A model generated the notes under the pieces. It was not told the origin of the DNA. It made no database searches and worked only from the letters and a program-made list of their open reading frames with translations. Positions 14,775-24,061 of a stretch of 64,000 nucleotides of DNA are shown one piece after another (positions within the stretch are counted from its first letter, which is position 1; each line of letters starts with the position of its first letter). Position numbers and translations under genes: made by a program. The stretch spans positions 82,424-146,423 of the forward strand of contig WGNJ01000030.1 in NCBI GenBank assembly GCA_016124635.1. The letters run 5' to 3'. The stretch comes from Alphaproteobacteria bacterium (GTDB taxonomy: Bacteria; Pseudomonadota; Alphaproteobacteria; Micropepsales; Micropepsaceae).

Positions 14775-17444
14775 CTAACCCTCGCTGACGGAGACTTGCG
14801 GCATGACGCAAAGAATATCGAGCGGCAGCGGATCGGATTGGACGATGGCGAATTGGCCGCCCGTGTCGTAATCGCTCGCGATCTGCACGTCGAAATCACC
14901 GGAGCGCAACGGCGGCGACGCGTCCATCGGATCGGCGAGATCGCGCTGCACCAGCTCCTCGAGCACGCTCTCATCTGGCGGGCCGACGTGGCCGCCTAAG
15001 CCGTTGAGGACGCGCACCGTGAGCCGCGACACGCGCTTGGTCTTGCCCTGCGCGGTGACAATGGCGCCGCCCTCCAACCGCAACGCGCGCACGCGCGAGG
15101 CATAGGGCAACCCAACCCATGCCTGCGTCGCCGGACTCTCGAGCGTGATTGCGCCGCCGGTCACAACGCGATCAGCGTGAAGCGCGCTGTCGGCGATGAC
15201 TTTGACCGTCTTGCCTTCGAGGTGGGCGAGCCCGGACAGGGTCGACGTCGCCGCACCGCTGTAGGAGAGCGCTGCGTCCATGAACGCCATCGCGGCCTTA
15301 TCGGTCGGCGAGGAGGGTTGAAACGGCTGGGCAAGATATTCGACCGAACGCAGCGTCGCGCCGTTGATCGTGCGCCGGACGACCATCCACAGATCGTCGA
15401 CCGTGCCGTCGGGCGATGGAATGACGGCGATGCTCTCGATGAAACCGTCGATCGGATGGCGCGCCCAGGCAACGATTTGCTGGTCGCGGCGAAAGGTAAG
15501 CGAGCACAATGAGCCGTCCGACCGCCGCACCCACAAGATGGACGCGGGGTTCTTGGCCCAAGCGAGCTCGCTGAAGATTTGCGTGCTCGCCAGATGATCG
15601 GCGAGCTCCGTCAGATCGAGCGCTTGGTAGCCGTTGGTGTCCGAGCCGTAGGCCAGCGCGAAGATCTTGCGCCCCGCCCGGTTGATGAAGACGGGTCCTC
15701 CGGCGACGCGCTCAACTTGCGCGGCGCTCGATCCCTCGCTCGACTGCGGGACGATGCGCGTGTTGGCCGGCGTAATCGGATCGCCGAGGCCGCCACCGTA
15801 GGCCGCAAATTCCTGCGCCAACGATCCGAGCAGCAAGTTGTCGGACGACAGCAACCAGCGGATCGCGTTCACCTGGTTCGACGCGATGTTGTAGGCAATC
15901 GGGTCGTCGTCGAACGTCCCGGGCAGATAGAAGTCGTAGTCGCCGGCGCGCGAGGCCCAGAAGCCGTAAGGCTGCTGCGCGGTGTTGGCCCAACATAGAC
16001 GCTGCTCGTGCAGCGTAACGGCGGCCGGATAACCGCGCGAGGCCGAGAACGCGGAGTGGCGCCAGCGGTATGTGGCGAAACGCGTCGCCTTGCCGCCGCT
16101 CGTGTAGCTTCCGGTGAAGGTCGAGCCTTCCAAGTCGAATGCCGTGCTGGTGACGTTGATCGCCTTCCACGCCTTGTTGATGTCCGTCATACCGCCGGAG
16201 CCCGAGACACTGTTGATGTCGACGAAGTCGCCTTCGTTGTAGTCGTTGGCCGCGGTTACGTGGAAAAGGCCGCTCGCGTTGGTGACGTTGGTAATCGTCT
16301 TGTTCGGTTGGTTGAAACCGTTCGGCAAGTAGGTCTCGATCAAGCCGGAAACGTTCTGCGCGTCGGTGAAGCCCGTGATCTTGATGATGCCCCAGCGCGA
16401 GTGACGATAGCGCCACTTCTTCGATCGCGTATTGGACTGACCATCGAAGGCGTCGCCTTCGATGTGTGACGGCGCAACGTCGCCGGTGTTCGATCCGGCG
16501 CCGCCGGCGATGCGCTCATAGACATTGCCGTTGCTCGAGACTTGCCCGCCAACGCCCACGGAATTTTGGTTCGCGGTCCACGGCGACACGTCAAGCTGGT
16601 CGAGCAAAACCTCCGACATATAGAAGTATGAGCCAACCATATTGGCGTCGAATATGTCGGTCGAAGCAACGATCGAGACCGTGTCGCCGGGTTGATAGGT
16701 CGAGCAATTCACGTAGACTTGCGCATTCTTGTCGGTGTTCTCCGGCGCGAACGGGCCGCGATCGAAGGGAATGGTCGTGAGCGTCCACGACGTGTGCGAC
16801 GTGCGCGTTAGGCGCGCCGGCGGATAAGACGGATGAACGACATAGAGGATGTCGGCGCTCTGAGCGAAGCGAAGCGCGTCGAGATCGGCTTCGAGGTACG
16901 GAGAGGCGATCTCGTAGATCTTCGAAGCGGTGCCGCCCGAGGTATAGGCACCGTAGCCCGTCGCATCGAGGCCCGAGAGGTCGAAGGTGTTCGCCGCGGC
17001 GTTGGCGACCGCGAATTCGCGGTTGTTGAGCTGCGTCATGCCGGAGACGCCGGCGATGATGACACGATCGCCGTCCAAAAATCCGTGTGCGGTTGACGTC
17101 ACGGTCGCGGGATTGGCTTGCGTGACATTGCTGATCGACTTCGTCGACGACGTGATGATCCCGTAGTCCTTCCAGACGCGGATGTATTGGTCGCCAAACT
17201 CGACGATGTAGGCCTGGATCGTCGAAAAGATGAAGGGCACCACACGCGTTTGCTTGGACGAGGTTTTCACCGATCCGGCGTAGCGCGTGCCGTGCCGGCG
17301 CATCAGGCCGCCTTCGGGCCGCGGTATCCAATTCTCGACGACCTCAGCGCCGGTTTGGTACTTGGCGATGTCCGACCGGCCATATAACCGTGGACTGAGT
17401 TCGCCGCCTGCGAACGAGGCTTGGATGAGGCCGACGCGCGCCAT
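14775..17444 (-). CDS. tail nozzle protein (tail tubular protein B-like)
   Basis: An 889-aa protein starting MARVGLIQASFAGGELSPR, the characteristic opening of podovirus nozzle proteins, followed by LYGRSDIAKYQTGAEVVENW and the conserved GLMRRHGTRY. Two internal copies of a small beta module (TGYGAYTSGGTASK and FTGSYTSGGKATR) resemble FCCH-like inserts seen in such proteins. A propeller-like middle (WANTAQQPYGFWASRAGDY) is also typical. It forms the distal tail tube. GGAG lies 5 nt before ATG 17444. Confidence 0.85.
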   Translation of the reverse strand: MARVGLIQASFAGGELSPRLYGRSDIAKYQTGAEVVENWIPRPEGGLMRRHGTRYAGSVKTSSKQTRVVPFIFSTIQAYIVEFGDQYIRVWKDYGIITSSTKSISNVTQANPATVTSTAHGFLDGDRVIIAGVSGMTQLNNREFAVANAAANTFDLSGLDATGYGAYTSGGTASKIYEIASPYLEADLDALRFAQSADILYVVHPSYPPARLTRTSHTSWTLTTIPFDRGPFAPENTDKNAQVYVNCSTYQPGDTVSIVASTDIFDANMVGSYFYMSEVLLDQLDVSPWTANQNSVGVGGQVSSNGNVYERIAGGAGSNTGDVAPSHIEGDAFDGQSNTRSKKWRYRHSRWGIIKITGFTDAQNVSGLIETYLPNGFNQPNKTITNVTNASGLFHVTAANDYNEGDFVDINSVSGSGGMTDINKAWKAINVTSTAFDLEGSTFTGSYTSGGKATRFATYRWRHSAFSASRGYPAAVTLHEQRLCWANTAQQPYGFWASRAGDYDFYLPGTFDDDPIAYNIASNQVNAIRWLLSSDNLLLGSLAQEFAAYGGGLGDPITPANTRIVPQSSEGSSAAQVERVAGGPVFINRAGRKIFALAYGSDTNGYQALDLTELADHLASTQIFSELAWAKNPASILWVRRSDGSLCSLTFRRDQQIVAWARHPIDGFIESIAVIPSPDGTVDDLWMVVRRTINGATLRSVEYLAQPFQPSSPTDKAAMAFMDAALSYSGAATSTLSGLAHLEGKTVKVIADSALHADRVVTGGAITLESPATQAWVGLPYASRVRALRLEGGAIVTAQGKTKRVSRLTVRVLNGLGGHVGPPDESVLEELVQRDLADPMDASPPLRSGDFDVQIASDYDTGGQFAIVQSDPLPLDILCVMPQVSVSEG

Positions 17445-17606
17445 GCGGTCTCCAATATGTTCAAGCTGTTTCGAAAAAGATCGGTGGGGGGACTCAAGAG
17501 GAGGGGACGCCCCGAATCCCCCCACCTGGCCGCGCGCGGGGAGGACGCGCGCAAGGCCACCTCACCGCCCGAGGCGGGAGGTAACGCGGGGGTCAGTATC
17601 TAGTCG

Positions 17607-18230
17607 TCAGAAGTTCGGATCCCAGTCCGAGTACGGGCGGATGTTCTGCCCGAACCGCGCGCCGACCCACGATCCTTGCGGAAGCGCGTCGGGCTGACCT
17701 TCGATCGCGTCGTTCTTCCACGCTTCATGTAGCTTGCCGAGATAGATTTGCCAGAGACCCTGCGCCTTCGAGGTGCTTTCGGACAACGAAACCGCAATGT
17801 CGGCAGCGACCCGCGCGGCGAGCGCCGCGACGAACAAGGGATCGAATTGGGCCGGGTCGGTCACGCGCGCTGTGTACTTCACGAAAATCGGCGCGCCCAT
17901 ATCGGTCAAGATGCGCCGGCCTTCCACCCGCCAATCGTCGGCTTCGCCGTTTTCGATCGCGCGCACGCGCAAACAGTCCGCGGGCAACTCATATTGGTTC
18001 GCGAAACCGAACGCCGGCGGGTCGGACAGTGCGGCGAGCTCGGCCCGCGCCGACGCAAAATTCCAGTCGTAGCCGCGGAGCGTCGCATCGCGTGCGTAGG
18101 GATAACGCAGCCGGCAGGCGCGCGCGGCTTGGCTGTTTTCGTCGAGCGCTGTGATCATCATCCCGCGCCCGATCTCTTGCAGCGCCAGATTGCAGATCGC
18201 CACTTCGCTGTATTCGCCCAGTGTCGGCAT
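17607..18230 (-). CDS. tail adaptor protein (tail tubular protein A-like)
   Basis: A 207-aa protein with the podovirus gp11-type pattern: EVAICNLALQEIGRGMMITAL, then ARACRLRYPYARDATLRGYDW, LPADCLRVRAI and a helical C-terminus (LAARVAADIAVSLSE). It forms the ring between portal and nozzle. Order capsid, decoration-like, adaptor, nozzle is standard. A GC hairpin lies just before its ATG. Confidence 0.88.
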   Translation of the reverse strand: MPTLGEYSEVAICNLALQEIGRGMMITALDENSQAARACRLRYPYARDATLRGYDWNFASARAELAALSDPPAFGFANQYELPADCLRVRAIENGEADDWRVEGRRILTDMGAPIFVKYTARVTDPAQFDPLFVAALAARVAADIAVSLSESTSKAQGLWQIYLGKLHEAWKNDAIEGQPDALPQGSWVGARFGQNIRPYSDWDPNF

Positions 18231-18239
18231 GTCGCAAGC

Positions 18240-18262
18240 GGGGCGGAGTGATGCTCCGCCCC
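18240..18262 (-). other. intercistronic GC hairpin
   Basis: A perfect 9-bp inverted repeat (GGGGCGGAG/CTCCGCCCC) with a 5-nt loop between the decoration-like gene and the tail adaptor. Read on the minus strand no U-run follows, so it is not a classic terminator. Such hairpins after capsid genes can stabilise or partly attenuate the message; this role is inferred. Confidence 0.5.
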
Positions 18263-18271
18263 TTCCCTTTT

Positions 18272-18691
18272 CTAGGTTGCCGAGAAGTAGAGATCGACGA
18301 GCAACGTGCCCGAAGACGGGAACGTGGCGGCGCCGATCGTGATGAAGATCGTCTCGGCAGACGTCAACTTCGTCTGCGCCGAAGCCTTGCCGAAGACGGT
18401 CGGCGTGTCGGTCGCGGTGAAAGTCGCGGCCGCCTTATATTTCGCCGTCGTGCCCGAGATGCCGATGGCGACGGTCGACGTGCCGAGCGACGTGTCCGTC
18501 GTCAGCACGCCGTACAAGAACGAGTCGCCGATGCTCGGCAAGGCGACGACGATCGTATCCGACGTCGTCTGCGAGGCGAGCGTGATCGTCGCGCGGTGCA
18601 CGCGGACATTGCCGTTCACCACCGAGCCGTCGACTTGGCCGACCGGCACGGTGTTGCGCGGCGCCAATTCGTTGGCGTAGTAGACAGTCAT
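18272..18691 (-). CDS. capsid decoration-like structural protein
   Basis: A 139-aa beta-rich, Thr/Ser/Val-rich protein with no signal (starts MTVYYANELAPRN, ends GTLLVDLYFSAT). It lies 45 bp downstream of the major capsid gene and before the adaptor, the usual place for a head decoration or stabilisation protein. The family is not recognised with certainty. Confidence 0.6.
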   Translation of the reverse strand: MTVYYANELAPRNTVPVGQVDGSVVNGNVRVHRATITLASQTTSDTIVVALPSIGDSFLYGVLTTDTSLGTSTVAIGISGTTAKYKAAATFTATDTPTVFGKASAQTKLTSAETIFITIGAATFPSSGTLLVDLYFSAT

Positions 18692-18736
18692 TCTTTTGAA
18701 CTCCTGATCGTTGAGGCGTCGGGAAGCCCGTCAGCC

Positions 18737-19639
18737 TTAGCTTTCCTGACAATCGATCTCGACGATGCCGACTTCCTGCATGCGCGTGGCGCCGATCGAC
18801 ATCGAGTAGAACACCTGGGTCGCGTAGTTCTTGTCGGGACGCTCCGTGATGCGGGCCGACGGCGAGTTGCCTAGACCGAGCAGAAGACAGTCGCGCTGCC
18901 AGGCGATGCACTTGCGGATCGAACCACCGACGGTCGTCGTCGGCAGGATCTTGGTGCCGTCGATGCGCGCGCCGTCGATCTTGACGAAGGTGAAACCGAG
19001 GAACGTGTCGATCTCGCCCTGCACCAACGCCTTTACGGTGTTGTAGTCGCTCGACGTCACCTGCTGAACGTTCAGCAGATCCTTGAGCTGAGACGACGTC
19101 ACAGCGATGTAGCGGTGTTCGTTGTCGACGTCGGTCTGGTCGAGGATCTGCTTGGCCTGGATCAGCTTCGTCACCGACATGCCGGTACCGCCGTTGGCGA
19201 TGATCTGGCTGCCGCTGTTGTAGCCGGTGAGCGTGACCGAGTTCGATCCGGTCTCGCCGGTATAGGCGGTGCCGAGCGCCGCATCGACCAAGACTTCGTC
19301 CATCGCCCGGCCCATCGCTTTCGCGGCGGACATCGCGTAGGTCGACGTCGGATCGATCAGCGTGCGGACTTTGTCTTCCGCATCGATGAGATCTGCCCAA
19401 TCGAAATCCTCGACGGCGACGCGACGGCGGGCATGCGGCGTATCCATGCGCGGCGTATCGGAGTGGCGGGAGGTGCGGCGGCGCGCGGCCGTTGCGCCGA
19501 TCTGATCGAAAAAGGCCTGCTTGCCGACTACAGGTTCGTTGCGCACGCAGCTCTTGAGCTTGGAGCCGTTCTGCTGCGCGAGCATCTGCACGTTCGCGCT
19601 GTATTGCTGCACGAAGGCAGTCGTCACTTGGGTAGACAT
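18737..19639 (-). CDS. major capsid protein
   Basis: A 300-aa protein starting MSTQVTTAFVQQYSANVQML, typical of capsid proteins of BPP-1/Caulobacter-type podoviruses, followed by AFFDQIGATAARRRTSRHSDTP, a conserved spine-like stretch (VEDFDWADLIDAEDKVR) and TYAMSAAKAMGRAMDEVLVDA. Scaffold is encoded upstream and adaptor downstream. The AHH toxin and Imm11 genes are inserted between scaffold and this gene. GGAG lies upstream of ATG 19639. Confidence 0.88.
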   Translation of the reverse strand: MSTQVTTAFVQQYSANVQMLAQQNGSKLKSCVRNEPVVGKQAFFDQIGATAARRRTSRHSDTPRMDTPHARRRVAVEDFDWADLIDAEDKVRTLIDPTSTYAMSAAKAMGRAMDEVLVDAALGTAYTGETGSNSVTLTGYNSGSQIIANGGTGMSVTKLIQAKQILDQTDVDNEHRYIAVTSSQLKDLLNVQQVTSSDYNTVKALVQGEIDTFLGFTFVKIDGARIDGTKILPTTTVGGSIRKCIAWQRDCLLLGLGNSPSARITERPDKNYATQVFYSMSIGATRMQEVGIVEIDCQES

Positions 19640-19969
19640 TTGGAGTGATCTCCGCTGGTTGCTTTGAGTTGCAAAGAGCGGACGGGTGCCCACGCTCGTC
19701 GCGTGGACCGTGCCTTGCGCGACTTACGCGCGCGCCGGGTCGGCCTTGTCTTTCAGGCTATGCAGCGGGGGCGCGGATCGCGCGCCGTGTCCGCAGGAGA
19801 AAGAGGTAGTCCGGAAGCGGTCTGGCAAAATGCAATTTCGGGATCTGCGAATCTGCGCAGCCCTCATATCCAATATTTGCCATTCGTTCTGCCGCCGACC
19901 GCCTGCCAAAATCAATGCCTTTGCGGTGCAACTGGGGCGCTGCGTCCGTGAGACTTGCAGTGCTCGAGT
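19640..19969. other. 330-bp intergenic stretch upstream of the capsid gene
   Basis: No supported ORF. It probably holds the leader and promoter of the capsid gene, because the upstream cassette (AHH toxin, Imm11, secreted protein) interrupts the operon, but I could not identify convincing promoter elements. Confidence 0.4.
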
Positions 19970-20422
19970 CTATTGCTCCCTGATTGTGTCGTCCGGCCGG
20001 AGGATCAGCTTGAGGTACTCGTATGAGCAAACATCTCCCCCAGGCTGGGCGACGTAAGGGATATATAGATAGACCGAATTCACCTGTTGCCCGCGAACGT
20101 CCTCGCGCGCGTTGAGGATGACGATGCCTTGTGCGTAGATCCGCGGCGTCGAATGCAGTTTGGGATGCTCGACCACGTGGATTCGCCCACCATATTCCAA
20201 CGCGAGTCTGAGGAGGTCCTTGTTGACGGGATTCAGGTCAGCGATCAACTTTGCGCGTCCGAACGGCGGTAGCAGCTCGACGTCGGTCGTTATTCGCGAC
20301 ACGCGCGAGGGCGACGGCTCGCCCGAATGAACCGTAACTCTTTCGACGTCGGCACTTGCCGCCCCAGTGATACCGAAAAATGCCAACGACAGCGGTAGAA
20401 CCACCCAACTGAGCGCTTTCAT
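19970..20422 (-). CDS. small secreted protein, unknown
   Basis: A 150-aa protein with a signal peptide (LSWVVLPLSLAFFGITGAASA). The mature part is beta-rich with one cysteine and ends in a charged tail (ILRPDDTIREQ). No family recognised. It lies between the Imm11-type immunity gene and the capsid gene, separated by 230-330 bp on each side, so it is a further cargo gene of the same cassette region. ATG 20422 follows GAGAGGGGAC. Confidence 0.65.
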   Translation of the reverse strand: MKALSWVVLPLSLAFFGITGAASADVERVTVHSGEPSPSRVSRITTDVELLPPFGRAKLIADLNPVNKDLLRLALEYGGRIHVVEHPKLHSTPRIYAQGIVILNAREDVRGQQVNSVYLYIPYVAQPGGDVCSYEYLKLILRPDDTIREQ

Positions 20423-20654
20423 CGTCCCCTCTCCAAAACCCAACATCACGCGAAAGAAAGCATTGTCGATACTTGGGCGAAACTAAGGCAACGCCTTCTC
20501 GACCTTGGATGCCTTATGCGAGCCCGCCTAGTGCACAATGACGGCTCTGCGATCGGACAGGTAATCTTTGTAGTAATAAATATCCCATTGTGCTCGATGT
20601 GTGCACGCGGCAATGACCTTTCGGAATGCAGGTCAGTCGGGATGGCTGTGTCTG

Positions 20655-21221
20655 TTAGGGCGAAATCGGCAATTGCTTGAACAGATAACCGGTAAAAGCG
20701 TTGTCGATGAGAACGCGTCGGCACCTTTCGCTGCAGAACAATGCCGAGCGAAGATTTCGCTCGCGGAAGATATCCGAAACTGGATCAGTTGACGCGTGAA
20801 AAGTTATGTTTTCAACCCACCTCACTTTGCGCGGTGAACTCGAAAAAAATTGAACGTCGGATTTCTCGAAATCAAGGCGCTCAACTACCGAGCTTGGATC
20901 AAACAGGACGAATTGCCTCGATCGTACCTTGGTTGCGAGTGCAAGCGAAACGGTGCGACCCGGAACGTCAAGGTGTTGCCGCAGACAACCCCATGCTTCG
21001 ATGCTGAAGCAAGCGCAACCGGGCCAAAGAGAAACATAGTCCGGTACAGGTTCTATTTCCGGATCCGCCTCTGCGTCGTCAAGTTGAACTTCTATGGGCG
21101 TGCCCAACCTCACCAATTCCCCAACCCAATCACTTTCGAGCGAAGGAAGGTGCTGCTGGTCTACGATGGACAAACCAACGTAATCCGTATCGACAAGCAA
21201 TTCATATATTGGCGCCGACAT
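20655..21221 (-). CDS. Imm11-type (DUF1629-like) immunity protein
   Basis: A 188-aa cytoplasmic protein, mildly acidic. The C-terminal pattern (FRERNLRSALFCSERCRRVL followed by a GYLFKQLPI ending) matches the Imm11/DUF1629 family, whose members end with a helix and a short GxxFxxL strand. In polymorphic toxin systems this family neutralises AHH-type nucleases. It starts immediately after the toxin stop (TAAATG), so the two are translationally coupled, as expected for toxin and antidote. Confidence 0.75.
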   Translation of the reverse strand: MSAPIYELLVDTDYVGLSIVDQQHLPSLESDWVGELVRLGTPIEVQLDDAEADPEIEPVPDYVSLWPGCACFSIEAWGCLRQHLDVPGRTVSLALATKVRSRQFVLFDPSSVVERLDFEKSDVQFFSSSPRKVRWVENITFHASTDPVSDIFRERNLRSALFCSERCRRVLIDNAFTGYLFKQLPISP

Positions 21222-22316
21222 TTATCTTCGAGGCGGTCTTACCGGTGGGAATTGAGCGCGCGAGTCCGCTCGATCTTTCAGTTTTTCTAGCAGATTCTTT
21301 ATTTCTCGCAATGCCTGGCGAAACTGCGGCTCGTCGGTTGCTTCACTCAATCGGCTCGCAACGAAATTGTAATAATTTCTTGTGTGAAGAACCCTGTGAG
21401 CGTCCTCAATCATCCGCGCCAGGTTTGCCGGGTCGTTGATGGATATCTTGTATTCACTCAGGATCCTGTCGAACACACGATGTTGTCGCGCCAGTTTGGC
21501 AATAATGTGATGCGTGACCCGAACTGCTTTGAGTTCAGGGATTGCTATCAAGATGACGGCTAGCGCCGCGCTCGCGTAGCGACCTGCCCTAACGTCATCA
21601 ACGAACTCTTGAGCTTCCGGCAAGGGACTGAGTTCGTACAAGGCTCTCCCTAGGAAAGGCACCGCTTGCCGGAGAACCCGCTTCTGGCCCTCAAAGTACT
21701 CGTACCGTTCTTGCGGCGAAGCAGTGGCCAGCCATTCTCGCTCCCACTCGTCGCTGGTGTCGTAGGCAATGCTCGCTTCTTGCCAACCGCGATTCTCTCG
21801 ACGAGTCGGGTTGTCTTCACCGGGTTGGTTCGGTGATAACTCGTTTGATGCGGCGCTCAGTGGTGACGCTGGCCGATCGCTAACCGCAGTAGGCTTATGG
21901 ACAGGCAGGTCTTTTTCCGCGGCCTCTCTTGTCAGAGCCGATTGCTTTGAACTGAGCACCTTTGCAACCTGCTGTGTCACTACTGGCTTCGCGCTGTCAT
22001 CGAATTTGTTGATGAAGGAGTCGACGACATGGGCCGCGTTCGCTTGCGGAAGGTTTTGAACGCTCCCGATCTCCGCCTCGACAAACTGTGGCGGCAGCGG
22101 GCGATGCGCGAAGAGCGGTACGCCGCCGGCCTTGTGATACGCCGCAGTCGCATCGACGATGGTGCGCGCGGCGCTCTTCATCCCCTCCTCGTCATGCTCA
22201 TGCTTGGCGGTATACCAATCCTCGAGCGCCGCTTTGATCGCCGGCGACCAAATAGGCGCGTCATCCTCTTCATCGTCGCGCACGCGCGTCGACGGCTGCT
22301 TGAACAGCATCGGCAT
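21222..22316 (-). CDS. AHH-type nuclease toxin with phage carrier N-terminus
   Basis: A 364-aa protein. Residues about 25-120 form a helical domain (IKAALEDWYTAKHEHDEEGM, then LPPQFVEAEI) that resembles the N-terminal domain of the lipase-tipped protein at 43160-45139 (LKAWEDAKASGDAGRM, VLPNDMAED). A Pro/Ser/Asn linker follows (140-185). The C-terminal 97 residues match the AHH superfamily of HNH/EndoVII nucleases: THHIIAKL (268-275), ISINDPANLARM, then DAHRVLHTRNYYNFV with H307 and H311. No signal peptide. It sits between scaffold and capsid genes and is coupled to an Imm11 gene. Confidence 0.75.
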   Translation of the reverse strand: MPMLFKQPSTRVRDDEEDDAPIWSPAIKAALEDWYTAKHEHDEEGMKSAARTIVDATAAYHKAGGVPLFAHRPLPPQFVEAEIGSVQNLPQANAAHVVDSFINKFDDSAKPVVTQQVAKVLSSKQSALTREAAEKDLPVHKPTAVSDRPASPLSAASNELSPNQPGEDNPTRRENRGWQEASIAYDTSDEWEREWLATASPQERYEYFEGQKRVLRQAVPFLGRALYELSPLPEAQEFVDDVRAGRYASAALAVILIAIPELKAVRVTHHIIAKLARQHRVFDRILSEYKISINDPANLARMIEDAHRVLHTRNYYNFVASRLSEATDEPQFRQALREIKNLLEKLKDRADSRAQFPPVRPPRR

Positions 22317-22341
22317 TCATCCTTATCTGAAAGAGGTCGAG

Positions 22342-23181
22342 CTAATCCCGGAACGATTGCTCGAAGAGCTGCTGCACCTTGCGCACGACGTCGGCGTGCT
22401 CTGGGTGGTCGCCGCGGCGATAGGCTTCGCTCGCCATCAGTTTCTTGTATTCGACTTGCGCCTCGTCGGCGGTGAGGCCGGCGCCGGCGCCACGACCGAC
22501 CTTCAGCGAGTCCTCCGTCATCATGCCGCCGATCTTCGCCATCATGCGAATGAGCGCGGGATGATTGCCGTAGCCGCTTTCGTTCAAGATTTGGATCACC
22601 TCATCGCCGCCGAAGTGACGGACGGCGCGCGAGGCCTGTTGGATCTTCGCGTCGTAGCCCTGACCGTACTCGGCCTTCAGCATGGCGACCGTTTCTGCTT
22701 CGCGGCCATGAAACGCCATCGACTGCGATTGGTACTCGCCGAGGCGATGGGACGTTACCGCATCGACGAGACCTTGCACCTGCGACGGCGTCAGCCCGAG
22801 CTTGTGCGCGACGGGGAGCATCGAGCGCTCGAAGTTCTCGTCGTAGGCGACGCCCGCGGGCATCGACGGCCGGCTGATGTGATAGCCGTCCGCGCGCTCT
22901 GGTATGCCGAGCTTGGCGCGCGCTTGCTGATCCCAAACGCCGTCCTTGGGTACGACGACCTTGTCCGCGCCGATCGCCCGCTCCGCGTGCGCATAGGCCT
23001 GCGCGAGATCGGCCGGCGTCTTGTAGCCCTTGGTCTCCACCATCGAACGCAGGTCGGGCGGAAGATTTTGCGTCCACTCGGGCGCCATCGCGCGCGCCAT
23101 GACGGACGACGGCAATTGCTGCGGCTGAACTTCTCCAATCGACGAGGTGCCCGCGGACGCGGACTCGTTAGTGGCTGACAT
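22342..23181 (-). CDS. capsid scaffold protein
   Basis: A 279-aa acidic, helical protein with the scaffold pattern of podoviruses: MAPEWTQNLPPDLRSMVETK, TPADLAQAYAHAERAIGADK, then KLGIPERADGY and PVAHKLGLTPSQVQGLVDAV, ending with a charged helical tail (DVVRKVQQLFEQSFRD). It shapes the procapsid and then leaves. ATG 23181 overlaps the end of the upstream gene by 14 bp. Confidence 0.85.
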   Translation of the reverse strand: MSATNESASAGTSSIGEVQPQQLPSSVMARAMAPEWTQNLPPDLRSMVETKGYKTPADLAQAYAHAERAIGADKVVVPKDGVWDQQARAKLGIPERADGYHISRPSMPAGVAYDENFERSMLPVAHKLGLTPSQVQGLVDAVTSHRLGEYQSQSMAFHGREAETVAMLKAEYGQGYDAKIQQASRAVRHFGGDEVIQILNESGYGNHPALIRMMAKIGGMMTEDSLKVGRGAGAGLTADEAQVEYKKLMASEAYRRGDHPEHADVVRKVQQLFEQSFRD

Positions 23182-23446
23182 AGGTGCGTGCTCCATCTGC
23201 TGTGTCGACGAAATCTTCGGGCTCGAGGCCGCAGATGCGGGCGATGTGAAGCCAGACGCGGCGCTTGCCTTCTTCGACGCCGCGATCGAACTCACTGGCG
23301 CCGGCGATCGGCGCCGCGGCATTGCAGAACATCGCGAGGTCGGCCTTCAGAAGCTCGCGCCCGTCGAAGGCCTCGACATATTCCGCGGCGACGCGCGCGG
23401 CCGTGCGGCCCCAAAGGCCGCTCAGCAACTGCGGTAGTGTTCGCAT
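23168..23446 (-). CDS. small phage protein upstream of scaffold
   Basis: A 92-aa helical protein (MRTLPQLLSGLWGRTAAR). Its start overlaps the stop of the 202-aa gene (TGATG) and its end overlaps the scaffold start, so it is a tightly coupled member of the structural operon. No family recognised. Confidence 0.7.
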   Translation of the reverse strand: MRTLPQLLSGLWGRTAARVAAEYVEAFDGRELLKADLAMFCNAAAPIAGASEFDRGVEEGKRRVWLHIARICGLEPEDFVDTADGARTYVSH

Positions 23447-24054
23447 CAATCGTCCTTGTCGTGCTCGGCGATCAGCGCGGCGAGAATGCCGGCGATGACG
23501 TGATCTTCGAGATTGGTGTCGCGCTTCAGCTTTGCGCGCAGCGCCTTGACCGCGCGATGCGCACGCAAGCGCGCGGTGTCGCGCGTGACCGTCGTGAGGC
23601 GCCAGGACACCGGCGCATGCAGCGATGGCGGCGGCAAATTCGGCCATGTGGGCTTCGGCTTCTTGCGCCGTGACGGCGGCACGTCGGCGAACCAGCCCGC
23701 GCCGCCGAGCGCGGACAGCGGTCCCGGTTGAGGCGGTGGCGGTGGCGGCGCTTCGGCTGTATCTTCAAGGGGCGATGCCGCCCACACTTCCAGCGCCGCA
23801 ATCGCTTCGTCGACGGCGTCCGGCAGCTCGAGCTCGAGTTGCCACTGAACGAACGTGTCGTCGGCAGCGACGATCGGAAGATCCGCCAACGGCGAGGAAC
23901 ACGTTACGTCAGTGTCCGCACCTTCAAGTGCGAAAAGCTGAAACGGCGCCGTGTCATGATCCAACGCGGCAAGAACGATCGTATCGTCGGTTGGCGCCGC
24001 CGTACCGGCGAGCGTCGACAGCGGCTCTGCGCCGAGGGGCAAATGGGCGAGCAT
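23446..24054 (-). CDS. phage structural/accessory protein with proline linker
   Basis: A 202-aa protein. The N-terminal half is a beta-rich acidic region (TIVLAALDHDTAPFQLFAL), the middle is a proline stretch (EAPPPPPPQPGPLSALGG) and the C-terminus is a basic helix (ARLRAHRAVKALRAKLKRD) with an acidic end. It overlaps the next gene by TGATG and lies just after the glycine-rich fibre genes. Role unknown. Confidence 0.65.
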   Translation of the reverse strand: MLAHLPLGAEPLSTLAGTAAPTDDTIVLAALDHDTAPFQLFALEGADTDVTCSSPLADLPIVAADDTFVQWQLELELPDAVDEAIAALEVWAASPLEDTAEAPPPPPPQPGPLSALGGAGWFADVPPSRRKKPKPTWPNLPPPSLHAPVSWRLTTVTRDTARLRAHRAVKALRAKLKRDTNLEDHVIAGILAALIAEHDKDD

Positions 24055-24061
24055 CTAACCT

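Noticed and set aside
16591..17331. 246-aa minus-strand frame and neighbours inside the nozzle gene
   Set aside because: His/Arg-rich off-frame reading of the nozzle coding sequence.
18240..18262. Hairpin as a terminator for the capsid transcript
   Set aside because: No U-run follows on the coding (minus) strand, and the next operon gene starts 9 bp later; kept only as an intercistronic hairpin.
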